A DNA stretch of 64,000 nt. Origin: Aliamphritea ceti (GTDB taxonomy: Bacteria > Pseudomonadota > Gammaproteobacteria > Pseudomonadales > Balneatricaceae). Location of the stretch: NCBI RefSeq assembly GCF_024347215.1, contig NZ_AP025282.1, positions 4,588,001-4,652,000 on the forward strand, given 5' to 3'. Below are positions 1 through 8,800 of this stretch, one piece after another. The translations under genes were made by a program, and so were the position numbers. The notes beneath the pieces are model-generated. The model had not been told where the DNA came from, ran no database searches, and saw only the letters and a program-made list of their open reading frames with translations. Within the stretch, counting starts at the first letter, position 1. Every line of letters begins with the position of its first letter.

Positions 1-1432
1 CAGTATTCTTAGGTGCAGCCATGGCTTGTGCGTCCTCTAAAGTTGGTGCCGGTTCAAAGGCATCCGGATTGTTTCGGTTTTCCAGGAATTTCAGTCCGAC
101 TTGTGGGAATAACGCATAAGTCAGCACATCATCAATCTGGTTATCAGCAAGGGTCAGACCTTTATCTGTCGCCAGTTGTTCCAGTTCAGCTTTCAGCTTA
201 TCCAGTTCAGGTTCAAGCAGGTCAGCCGGACGACAGGTGATTGCTTCTCCGCCATCCAGTACACGCGCCTGCAGGTCAGCATTATAAGCCGCTGGTGCTG
301 CACCGTACTCACCTTTCAGAATACCCTGAACTTCTTTAGAGATGGTTTTATAACGCTCACCCATCAATATATTGATAACAGCCTGAGTACCCACAATTTG
401 TGAGGTAGGCGTTACCAGAGGAATCATCCCCAGGTCTTCACGAACCCGAGGAATTTCCTGTAATACTTCATCAAACTTATCTGAAGCACCCTGTTCGCGA
501 AGCTGATTTTCCATATTGGTCAGCATGCCACCAGGCACCTGTGCAACCAGAATACGGGAGTCAGTACCACGCAGAGACCCTTCAAATTTCGCATACTTCT
601 TCCGTACTTCACGGAAATAAGCAGAAATTTCTTCCAGCAGATTCAGATCCAGACCTGTATCACGGTCAGTACCTGCCAGCGCTGCTACTACAGACTCTGT
701 AGAAGTATGGCCGTAAGTCATCGACATAGAAGAAATCGCAGTATCAACACGGTCTATGCCGGCTTCAACCGCTTTCAGAATACTCATATCAGACAAACCA
801 GAAGTTGCGTGCGCGTGCAGCTGAACTTCCAGTTGGGTCTGCGCTTTCAGACGTGACACCAGATCAAAAGCATCATAAGGCGTCAAAATACCTGACATGT
901 CTTTAATCGCAATAGACTCAGCACCCATATCTTCCAGAGTCTTAGCGAACTCAACCCACATGTCTGTGGTATGCACGTCACTCTTGGTATAAGAAATAGT
1001 GCCCTGTGCATGCTTGCCAGTTGCTTTAACCGCCTTGATAGCAGTTGCCAGGTTACGGGGATCGTTCATCGCATCAAAGATACGGAAAACATCCACACCG
1101 TTTTCAGCAGCGCGCTCTACAAACTTTTCTACTACGTCATCAGCATAATGACGGTAGCCCAGCAGGTTCTGACCACGCAGCAACATCTGCTGCTTAGTAT
1201 TCGGCATCACTTTTTTCAGTTCGCGAATACGTTCCCAGGGATCTTCACCGATAAAGCGGATACATGAATCAAATGTTGCTCCGCCCCAGCTTTCCAGGGA
1301 CCAGAAACCAACCTTGTCCAGTTTTTCAGCGATCGGCAGCATGTCATCCAGGCGCATACGCGTAGCAAACAGCGACTGATGTGCGTCACGCAATACTACA
1401 TCGGTAATGCCAAGAGGTTTTTTATCAGACAT
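1..1432 (-). CDS. oadA: Oxaloacetate decarboxylase alpha subunit, partial (C-terminus beyond window)
   Basis: Carboxyltransferase subunit of the Na+-pumping oxaloacetate decarboxylase, which moves CO2 from oxaloacetate to biotin before the membrane beta subunit releases it and exports sodium. The start gives MSDKKPLGITDVVLRDAHQS; the LRDAHQS and HAHATSG motifs of the TIM-barrel carboxyltransferase domain are present, as is VPGGM. About 477 codons are visible of the roughly 590-600 usual. The reading ends in an Ala/Pro-containing stretch that should be the linker to the biotinyl domain, so the biotin lysine lies outside. oadG sits 60 bp upstream on the same strand, the usual oadG-oadA-oadB order, so oadB is expected just beyond position 1. 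A pyruvate carboxylase B subunit is the main alternative; the oadG neighbour argues against it. Confidence 0.95.
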   Translation of the reverse strand, partial: MSDKKPLGITDVVLRDAHQSLFATRMRLDDMLPIAEKLDKVGFWSLESWGGATFDSCIRFIGEDPWERIRELKKVMPNTKQQMLLRGQNLLGYRHYADDVVEKFVERAAENGVDVFRIFDAMNDPRNLATAIKAVKATGKHAQGTISYTKSDVHTTDMWVEFAKTLEDMGAESIAIKDMSGILTPYDAFDLVSRLKAQTQLEVQLHAHATSGLSDMSILKAVEAGIDRVDTAISSMSMTYGHTSTESVVAALAGTDRDTGLDLNLLEEISAYFREVRKKYAKFEGSLRGTDSRILVAQVPGGMLTNMENQLREQGASDKFDEVLQEIPRVREDLGMIPLVTPTSQIVGTQAVINILMGERYKTISKEVQGILKGEYGAAPAAYNADLQARVLDGGEAITCRPADLLEPELDKLKAELEQLATDKGLTLADNQIDDVLTYALFPQVGLKFLENRNNPDAFEPAPTLEDAQAMAAPKNT

Positions 1433-1492
1433 GGGTATAGGCCTTTTGTCGATTATTGCTCTTAAAATAAATTCGTTGCTTTCGCTAAAAAA

Positions 1493-1732
1493 TTAGCGAG
1501 AACGATGTTGATGAACCGCAGCAGTCATAACCGCAACCAACTCATCATTATTATTAGCAGCTGGTGCAGCTGCAGGGGCTTTCGGTCTAGCTTTTGGCTC
1601 TGGGTCCGGTGCAATCTTGCTCACAACAGCTGACATGCTGTTAGTTGCAAACACCAGCAAGGTCAGGAATACGAATACGAATCCCATACCAAAAACCATA
1701 AGGCTTAAACCTTCGGACATTAGACTTTCCAT
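1493..1732 (-). CDS. oadG: Oxaloacetate decarboxylase gamma subunit
   Basis: Small membrane anchor of the oxaloacetate decarboxylase Na+ pump, which holds the alpha and beta subunits together and binds zinc through its C-terminus. The 79-residue protein has one membrane segment at about residues 8-30 (LMVFGMGFVFVFLTLLVF), a proline/alanine-rich linker (about 42-60), and a His-containing tail ending HQHRSR, as is typical of OadG. It directly precedes oadA on the same strand. The size and three-part layout match the family. The annotated start encodes MESLMSEG; an internal Met at residue 5 is also possible. Confidence 0.92.
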   Translation of the reverse strand: MESLMSEGLSLMVFGMGFVFVFLTLLVFATNSMSAVVSKIAPDPEPKARPKAPAAAPAANNNDELVAVMTAAVHQHRSR

Positions 1733-2040
1733 CTAACGGGCGCTCCTCTGTTTCACCAAAAATCCCGCAACACCGTAAAGTGTTCCGGAACCAGATTCAG
1801 CCTGAACCTTATAGTTCTCTGCAAACGACAATTATTCTTGTAGTAAAAAATAATTGGGTAGCCTGCAAATTGGCTGAATTGTTAATAAACGGGCAATAAT
1901 TAAACCCGAAAACTGCCCTACAGGCAACAAGTTCCCCGCACTTTAGCGACAAAAAGTTGCTTTTAAAATCTTGTAAAAAAACTACAAAAAACGCTAATTC
2001 CCAAAATCATGCAGTCAAAATGTCGCTCTCAAGAAAGCCA
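1733..2040. other. Intergenic region oadG-thiI
   Basis: No gene is supported here. It must hold the oadGA promoter on the minus strand and the end of the thiI transcript. An AT-rich dyad lies at 1829-1857 (CAATTATT ... AATAATTG), and a TATAAG hexamer on the minus strand at about 1809-1814 could be a -10, but I see no good -35. The dyad could be an operator or a weak hairpin. No convincing thiI terminator is visible. Confidence 0.35.
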
Positions 2041-3498
2041 TCAAGTACCCGGCCGATACACCTTCACATTACTGTAACCTTTATCTTGCAGACTCTGCGC
2101 ATGCATCTGGCTCATGACCCCTTTATCGCAGTACAACAGGTATTCCTTGGTCATATCTAAAGCTGCAAAGCTGGTCTCCAGTTCAAAGAACGGTATTTTC
2201 AGCACTTCACATTTAGGCATATTCAGAGGCTTTCTCTCCTGCTCATGCTGATGTCGCACATCGATAATCACTTGCCCCTCAGCGACACGCGTTAATGCTT
2301 CAATCGATTCTTCGGCATCCAGGTCTTCGATGATTTTATCTATCGCGACTACCTGTGCATTTTCCAACGCCTGCTCCAGCACCTCATAATCGAAGTTAGC
2401 CTCTTCCTCTTCGATACGCTCTATCTTCGCATTCGTCGTCGGACGGTCTGAAATTACCCCACAGTACTCAGGAATACTTTTAGCCATATCATAAGCGCCA
2501 ATCTGCTTAGTAATATCAATAATGTCCTGCTTATCCATAGTGATCAGCGGCCGCAACACTAACTTACTGGTCGATCCGTCAATCAACGCCAGATTAGGCA
2601 ACGTCTGACTGGACACCTGGGCAACACTTTCACCGGTTACCATTGCATGCAACTTCATCCGGCTGGCAACTTTCTCGCCAGCCCGCATCATCATCCGCTT
2701 CAGCACTACGCCCATCTGGGTATGGTGTACATTCTGCAGAATCTCACCGACCACTTCTTCAAATGGTACGGTGACAAACTTAACCCGCGCAGCTGAGCCA
2801 TATTTTTGCCATAAAGAAAGTGCAACTTGCTTCACGCCAATCTCATGTGCCTTACCGCCCAGGTTAAAAAACAGGAAATGGGTTTTGCAGCCACGGCGCA
2901 TTGTCATATAGCTGGCAACCACAGAATCAAAACCGCCTGAAATCAGTGACAGAACCGCTTCCTGACTGCCTAACGGATAGCCACCCAGGCCTTTAAACTT
3001 ATTCGCAATGATGAACAGATTCTCATCGCGAATTTCCAGTTTTACTTTTACATCAGGTGAGTGCAGATCAACACCTGCTGTATCACAGTGTTGCAAAAGG
3101 CCACCGCCTACATAGCGCTCCAGATCACCGGATTTAAAATCGTGCTTACCTGCTCGCTTAATTCGTACTACAAAGGTTTTGCCCCGTACGATGTCAGCAT
3201 ATGCTTCCCGGGTTAACTGGAAAACATTATCGAAATCACCCAGCGGATGCTGGTCAACTTCCAGAAAATGCAAAATACCTGGTGTTGCCTGCATAACTTC
3301 TATCATTTGTTCACGAAGCTGAGCGTCTGAACTTTTCACTTCTACTTCAATTTTATCCCACAGCGCCCGCACCTTAATGTCATCGCTGAGGCGTTTCAGA
3401 GTAATCTGCATATTGGACTGTAATCGCTGAATGAAACGCTTACGGACAGGTTTGCTCTTAATAGTAATTTCAGGAAATAGCTTAACGATAAACTTCAT
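2041..3498 (-). CDS. thiI: tRNA 4-thiouridine synthetase ThiI with rhodanese domain
   Basis: Transfers sulfur to uridine 8 of tRNA and, in enterics, to ThiS for thiazole synthesis. The 485 residues match E. coli ThiI (482). An N-terminal ferredoxin-like region and THUMP domain occupy about residues 1-165. The ATP-binding PP-loop SGGFDS is at 187-192. A C-terminal rhodanese domain starts near 405, with the persulfide cysteine in LLYCDKGVMS at about Cys457, equivalent to E. coli Cys456. The PEYCGVIS motif with the second cysteine is also present. The rhodanese extension supports the gammaproteobacterial long form. It is transcribed in the same direction as the signalling genes upstream but separated from them by about 110 bp. 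Confidence 0.97.
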   Translation of the reverse strand: MKFIVKLFPEITIKSKPVRKRFIQRLQSNMQITLKRLSDDIKVRALWDKIEVEVKSSDAQLREQMIEVMQATPGILHFLEVDQHPLGDFDNVFQLTREAYADIVRGKTFVVRIKRAGKHDFKSGDLERYVGGGLLQHCDTAGVDLHSPDVKVKLEIRDENLFIIANKFKGLGGYPLGSQEAVLSLISGGFDSVVASYMTMRRGCKTHFLFFNLGGKAHEIGVKQVALSLWQKYGSAARVKFVTVPFEEVVGEILQNVHHTQMGVVLKRMMMRAGEKVASRMKLHAMVTGESVAQVSSQTLPNLALIDGSTSKLVLRPLITMDKQDIIDITKQIGAYDMAKSIPEYCGVISDRPTTNAKIERIEEEEANFDYEVLEQALENAQVVAIDKIIEDLDAEESIEALTRVAEGQVIIDVRHQHEQERKPLNMPKCEVLKIPFFELETSFAALDMTKEYLLYCDKGVMSQMHAQSLQDKGYSNVKVYRPGT

Positions 3499-3607
3499 AG
3501 TGTTTTTTACATGTGGATTGGAAATGAGGTCGGCTATTATACATAGCCGCCTATATATTGAACAAAATACCGACAGAACTGCCGGTTAAAGAGAGAGGAA
3601 ATAGCAA

Positions 3608-4573
3608 TTAATCGACGGCAGAATACAAACTGACACAATTTCGACCGTTTTCTTTTGATGAGTAGAGCGCTTTATCAGCACATGCAATCCATTCCTGGCT
3701 CGTCTGAATGCCGATTTCCAGTGAAGCTAACCCGAGACTAATCGTATATTTCAGTTCTTCACCGTCGCAGGTTACAACAGATGATTCCACCGCCTTACGT
3801 AACCGCTCAGCCAGCTGAGCAGCGTCCTGTAATGAAGTATCGCCCAAAATAATCGCAAACTCTTCGCCACCATAGCGGCCAGATATATCGATTTCCCGGG
3901 CATTGTGCCGAACCAGTCGGGCTAAATGACGAATCACGTCATCGCCAACGGGATGCCCATAGTTATCATTAATACTTTTAAAATGATCTATATCCAGCAT
4001 TAACAGACAGGAACGATGCTTAACCCGCTGCCAACGCTTGTATTCGCGTTCAAGACATTCTTCCCAGTGCGCCCGATTATACAGCTTAGTCAGACCATCA
4101 GTCTGACTAAGCACTGCCAGTTCCTGATTTGCTTTCTGTAAGCCCTGTTTATGCACAGCAGTATCAGTCACATCGTAGACAATCATGCAGATGTGCGTCA
4201 CTTCCCCATCCGCCGTAAACAAGGGAATAAAGGTCACGTTCTGATACATAAACTCAGCACCACCGGTGACCGGACGGTAATTATCAAAACGAAACAGATA
4301 TGGACGCTGCTCCCATATCATGAAAGCTTTATTTTGTAGTAAGAAAACCGAATCCACTTTTTTCCGAAACCAGTCGTCCGGAATATCTTCAAATAGCCCG
4401 GTAATAACCTGATGCTTAACCTCAGTGGAAGATTTACCACTGTGATTCTCCATAAAGTCATTCCAAAACTGCACTTTAAGTTCCTGATCAATGACCACCA
4501 GCCCCACATCAATATTGCGGAGTATTTCCATCAGGGAATAAAGTTTGTCGATCTGATGTTGTTCCAGAGCCAT
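3608..4573 (-). CDS. PAS-GGDEF diguanylate cyclase
   Basis: Predicted to make cyclic di-GMP. A PAS-like sensor region spans about residues 10-130 and a GGDEF domain about 160-320. The active-site motif is GGEEF, and an RxxD product-inhibition site (REID) lies five residues before it, so the enzyme looks active and feedback-inhibited. I place the start at the ATG ending at 4573; an in-frame TTG two codons upstream would overlap the preceding stop. The gene begins 2 bp after the stop of the receiver-CheC gene, so the two are very likely co-transcribed and translationally coupled. No signal peptide or membrane segment is visible, so it should be cytoplasmic. Confidence 0.9.
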   Translation of the reverse strand: MALEQHQIDKLYSLMEILRNIDVGLVVIDQELKVQFWNDFMENHSGKSSTEVKHQVITGLFEDIPDDWFRKKVDSVFLLQNKAFMIWEQRPYLFRFDNYRPVTGGAEFMYQNVTFIPLFTADGEVTHICMIVYDVTDTAVHKQGLQKANQELAVLSQTDGLTKLYNRAHWEECLEREYKRWQRVKHRSCLLMLDIDHFKSINDNYGHPVGDDVIRHLARLVRHNAREIDISGRYGGEEFAIILGDTSLQDAAQLAERLRKAVESSVVTCDGEELKYTISLGLASLEIGIQTSQEWIACADKALYSSKENGRNCVSLYSAVD

Positions 4574-4575
4574 AA

Positions 4576-5622
4576 TCAATCCAGCAAATGCAAAACTTTT
4601 TCACTCAGTTTTTGCATTGATTTTTCAGTAAATAACAGCAACAAGTCACACTTAATTGCATGACCTTCTATTCCATAGCTGATCTCAATCGCTAACGTCT
4701 TCTGCAAAGTCTTAATATTGTCATCCATCAGGTCTGATATATGACAATGCTGCCCAAGAACTACCGGGTGCCCCTGACTGAACTTAAAATCCAGTTGTTC
4801 GGAAATACCGCCCAAACACGCACCAATTAAAACATTGGCAACATCCATCAACAGTTCCAACTCTGCCTGCTCATCAACGCCTTCGCTGTAATTCATCAAT
4901 GCGGCAAGATCAAGAAAACTGGAATCATTCAGAATCAGTAACGCTTCACCAGAGATACCGCCACCGATAAACCCCTGACAAACCCCTGAAATACTTTCAT
5001 CCGCTTCAATGGCACTCAGCGCCATGCTTACTTCGCTAACAGCTATGTAATTCACATTAGGAACAGGCAGCATTACAAATACATTCAACAGCCGTGCTAA
5101 TAAATCACCTGCACGGCCCATCGCGATGTTAGCGATTTCCTGATAACAATCACGCAAACGCGGCGACAGCTCTCCGGATACACTCAGTTTCTTAACATCC
5201 TGACTGGTATCTTCCGCTGCCACTTCAACAACAGGTTCAGGTTTGAAATCCCCATCATTAAACACACCGTACTGAAGCAGCACATGATTGAGCGTATTCT
5301 GATCAACAGGTTTTTTAATGAAGTCTAACGCACCTAACAGCTTTACCCGCTGATACGCTGAGGGTTGAATGTCACCGGAAATGACAATGACCATAGTCGG
5401 TAGGTCTTCACGCTGAATTGCTTCCAGAACCTGATAACCATCCATCACAGGCATATTCAGATCAAGCAGCAACACATCACCTTTTCCGGCACGGATTGCT
5501 TCCAACGCTTCGCCACCATGGGTTGCAAAACTTATATCAACAGCAAGATTATCAGGTAATGACCTGGCAATTTGCTTGCGCGCCAGCGCGGAGTCATCAC
5601 AAATCAGTAAAGGCGTAGCCAT
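4576..5622 (-). CDS. Response regulator with C-terminal CheC/CheX-type phosphatase domain
   Basis: A receiver domain occupies about residues 1-125, with the acidic pair DD near the N-terminus, the phospho-acceptor Asp in LLLDLNMP, and the conserved Lys in FIKKP. Residues about 150-345 form a CheC-like domain with two copies of the phosphatase helix: EIANIAMG (E-x2-N, with Pro about 21 residues later) and a second, more divergent DVANVLIG. CheC/CheX proteins dephosphorylate CheY-P, so this may limit its own or another regulator's phosphorylation. It is the first gene of a two-gene unit with the diguanylate cyclase. No other chemotaxis genes are nearby, so a chemotaxis role is not indicated. 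Confidence 0.85.
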   Translation of the reverse strand: MATPLLICDDSALARKQIARSLPDNLAVDISFATHGGEALEAIRAGKGDVLLLDLNMPVMDGYQVLEAIQREDLPTMVIVISGDIQPSAYQRVKLLGALDFIKKPVDQNTLNHVLLQYGVFNDGDFKPEPVVEVAAEDTSQDVKKLSVSGELSPRLRDCYQEIANIAMGRAGDLLARLLNVFVMLPVPNVNYIAVSEVSMALSAIEADESISGVCQGFIGGGISGEALLILNDSSFLDLAALMNYSEGVDEQAELELLMDVANVLIGACLGGISEQLDFKFSQGHPVVLGQHCHISDLMDDNIKTLQKTLAIEISYGIEGHAIKCDLLLLFTEKSMQKLSEKVLHLLD

Positions 5623-5813
5623 ACAGCACTAATTCCATTCTATACAACAGATTATCAAGGGTACGCCGGCACATAAATGCTTTAAAAACAGTCATTTTTA
5701 GTGCAAAAGGGAAAGCGACACAATGATCAAAAAATGTACATTTCGCTCGAGTGTATCAGCTCTCCCCAAGCCAGGTAAGAGCAGATTCAAACAGAAGTAA
5801 CCAAATTGCCCAG

Positions 5814-5843
5814 AAACAAAAAAAGGGCTTTACGCCCTTTTTC
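5814..5843 (-). terminator. Rho-independent terminator of the adhesin gene
   Basis: An 8-bp stem AAAAGGGC/GCCCTTTT at 5821-5841 with a 5-nt loop is followed on the minus strand by a T-rich run. It lies about 20 bp beyond the stop codon of the adhesin and should end its transcript before the receiver-CheC gene. Confidence 0.8.
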
Positions 5844-5861
5844 TTTTCTGCTCAGCGGAAT

Positions 5862-8800
5862 TTACCACTCGATTTTCTCGACACCTTCAAACGTCAACTC
5901 ACTGCCATCAGCCATAGTAACGACACCTGAGGTATCCGGATTCAGCTCTAGTGCCTTGGCCGCCAAGTCATATTCCACTTCCTGGCCATCAACCGTAATA
6001 GTCCATGGATTGCTTGGATCACTGGCACCGTCCTGAGATAACTGAACAATATCAGTCCAGCCACCACCATTGCCTCCGGAAAAGGTATCGTTTCCATCAA
6101 AAGGATTATAAATGTATGTATCAGAACCATCGCCACCGGTAACAGTGTCACTCCCTGTTCCACCGGACAACAAATCATCACCCGATCCACCATCTATATT
6201 ATCGTTACCTTCACCGCCTAATAACTGATCGTTACCAGCACCGCCATCCAGCAAATCATTGCCACTGCCACCACTGACATAATCTTTATCATCACCGCCA
6301 TAAAGATGATCATTTCCTGTCCCCCCCAGGAGGGTGTCTTCCCCATCACCGCCATATAGATGATCGTTTTTATCCCCACCGTCCAGCAGATCATTTCCGC
6401 CCTCGCCATAAAGATGATCATTTTTATCACCACCGGAAATGTAATCAGCGTTATCCGTACCAGTAATATCGTCATTCTTTGAACTACCGGAAATAGCATT
6501 TAGTCCACTGGTATCAGTAATTTCACTGCCATAATTGGAATAATCTATTCCTGAGCTGGCAGAGCTTTCCTGCGCTGCTGAATTACTATCCCAGGCATTC
6601 CCCTGGGACTCAGCCTCATAAAGGCTGGTTACATCGGATTCAGATAAGCTGCCGTCAAATACTTTGACCTCATCCATCTGCCCTGTCATGTCATAATAGC
6701 CGCTGCTATCAATACCTGAACGGCCAAAATGGATCGTGCCGTTAGCGGAATCAATATTGGCATTTGAATTATTAGGCGATCCCTGAATCTGGGTTAAATT
6801 CTGCTTAGCGCCATCGATGTAAAGCTCATTTTGGGATACATCGCCATTAGTAAACACAGCTACCACATGATGCATCTGCCCATCATCAAAAGCACTTGCG
6901 TCAGCACCAAACAAATCCGAGCTCCAGGTATTAAATCCAATACTTCCACCCTTTGTATAAAGCCCATACTGGTGCGAGCCGGCAATAGCTTCCCAATTGC
7001 CATCCGGATTAATCTGAACCCAGAGCGAAACAGTAGTCTGACCTCCATTACTGGAATTCAGGTTCAGATTGTCCATTGCAAAGCTGGCATCGTTGATGGC
7101 TGCTGCAGCCCCTACCTGACCATCAGCAACAGCACTAACTGTACCGTTAACACCACTCGGCAGACCATTATCAAAATCCATCTCACCAAGCAGTTTTTCT
7201 GCTGAGACAGCAGTTGTCGCAGACGAACCTGTATTCGATCCTGTAACCGTAATCTGTATTTGCTGAGTATGCGTAGCTCCGTGCTCATCTGTTGCAGTCA
7301 CGGGGATTGACAAGGTTTGTGTTTCATCAGTCTCTAAGGAACTATACGCATCATTACCTGGATCAAAACTGTAGCTACCATCAGCAGCTAAACTAAAACC
7401 ATCTGGCGCAACAGCTCCTTCCTGCATGCTATAAGTGACACTGCTGCCATCATCTATATCAGTAACGACAAGTTGACCATTGACCGTAGCATCTGCCTGA
7501 ACAGTTTCAGTTTGCGTCAACTGAATATTATCCAGGTACATACCCCGTCCATAATTCTGCGCCTCACCTGTAGCTACGAACTCAATAGTCATTGGCTGGC
7601 CAGTGCCAGTAAATGTTATTTGCCCGTCTTCCCAGGAAAGATCAGACTGACCACTGGCATTGTCGGAGAATGTATTTATTACTTCGCCGTTAATTTTAAC
7701 CTGCATTTCGTTAACATTAGCACCGTAGCCAGCCCGACCTGCAAAATCAAAATCCAGGGTATAACTAGCACCATCTACCGTATCTACTGAACGGGAGATA
7801 TGCGTAGCATCATCATAGTTATCGAGCTTATCGTCATTCAGCTCAATGAATTTACCATCACCGGTGCTGCCTGACCCTGAGGTCCAGACTTCTATTGCAT
7901 CCGAATCAGTTCCCCAACCATCAGCGTTCTGTACAAAGCTATCGGCATCATTGCCGCTCTGTACATCATTAAACGTAGTGTTGAATAGAACTGTCGTATT
8001 CGACACTCCTGCCTGAGGTACATCCACAGAAATGGGCTGGACAACCGACATCACCGGCGCATCATTGGTCCCAGACAATACTATCTGCAACTGCTGCGTA
8101 TCAGTTTCACCATTATCATCAGTAACAGTAACAGGAATTGTCAGTGTCTGACTGTCGCCAACAGCAAGATGCTGATAAGAGTCATCAGCAGGATCAAAGG
8201 TATAGGAACCATCACTGTTAAGGTTGAAGCCAGCGGGTGCATTCCCTACCAGAGAATAACTCAGAGATGCTGAATCATCGGCATCTGTTGCACTGAATGA
8301 GCCACTTAGCTGCGGTGCATCCTCAGCTACATTTCTGCTTATGTCAGCTCCCGCCACCGGCGCATCGTTGGTACCGTTAACGGTAATCTGAATCTGCTGC
8401 GTATCAGTCGCGCCGTTTTCATCGGTCACCGTCACAGGAATGGTCAGGGTCTGAACATCACCTGCATCCAGGCTATCGTAGGCCGCATCCTGTGGATTAA
8501 AGCTGTACGAACCATCACTGTTAAGCGTGAAGCCCGCTGGTACTGAAGCACCGCTGGTCACGCTGAAACTTAAGGTCGCTGAATCATCCGAATCCGTCGC
8601 CGACAACTGACCCGAGATCGCTGAATCACCTTCGCTCACCGTGGCAGAGACATCCGCCCCTGCAACCGGCGCATCGTTGGTGCCGTTGACGGTAATCTGA
8701 ATCTGCTGGGTATCAGTCGCACCGTTTTCATCGGTGACTGTGACAGGAACTGTCAGCGTCTGAACATCACCCACATCCAGGCCATCGTACGCTGCATCCT

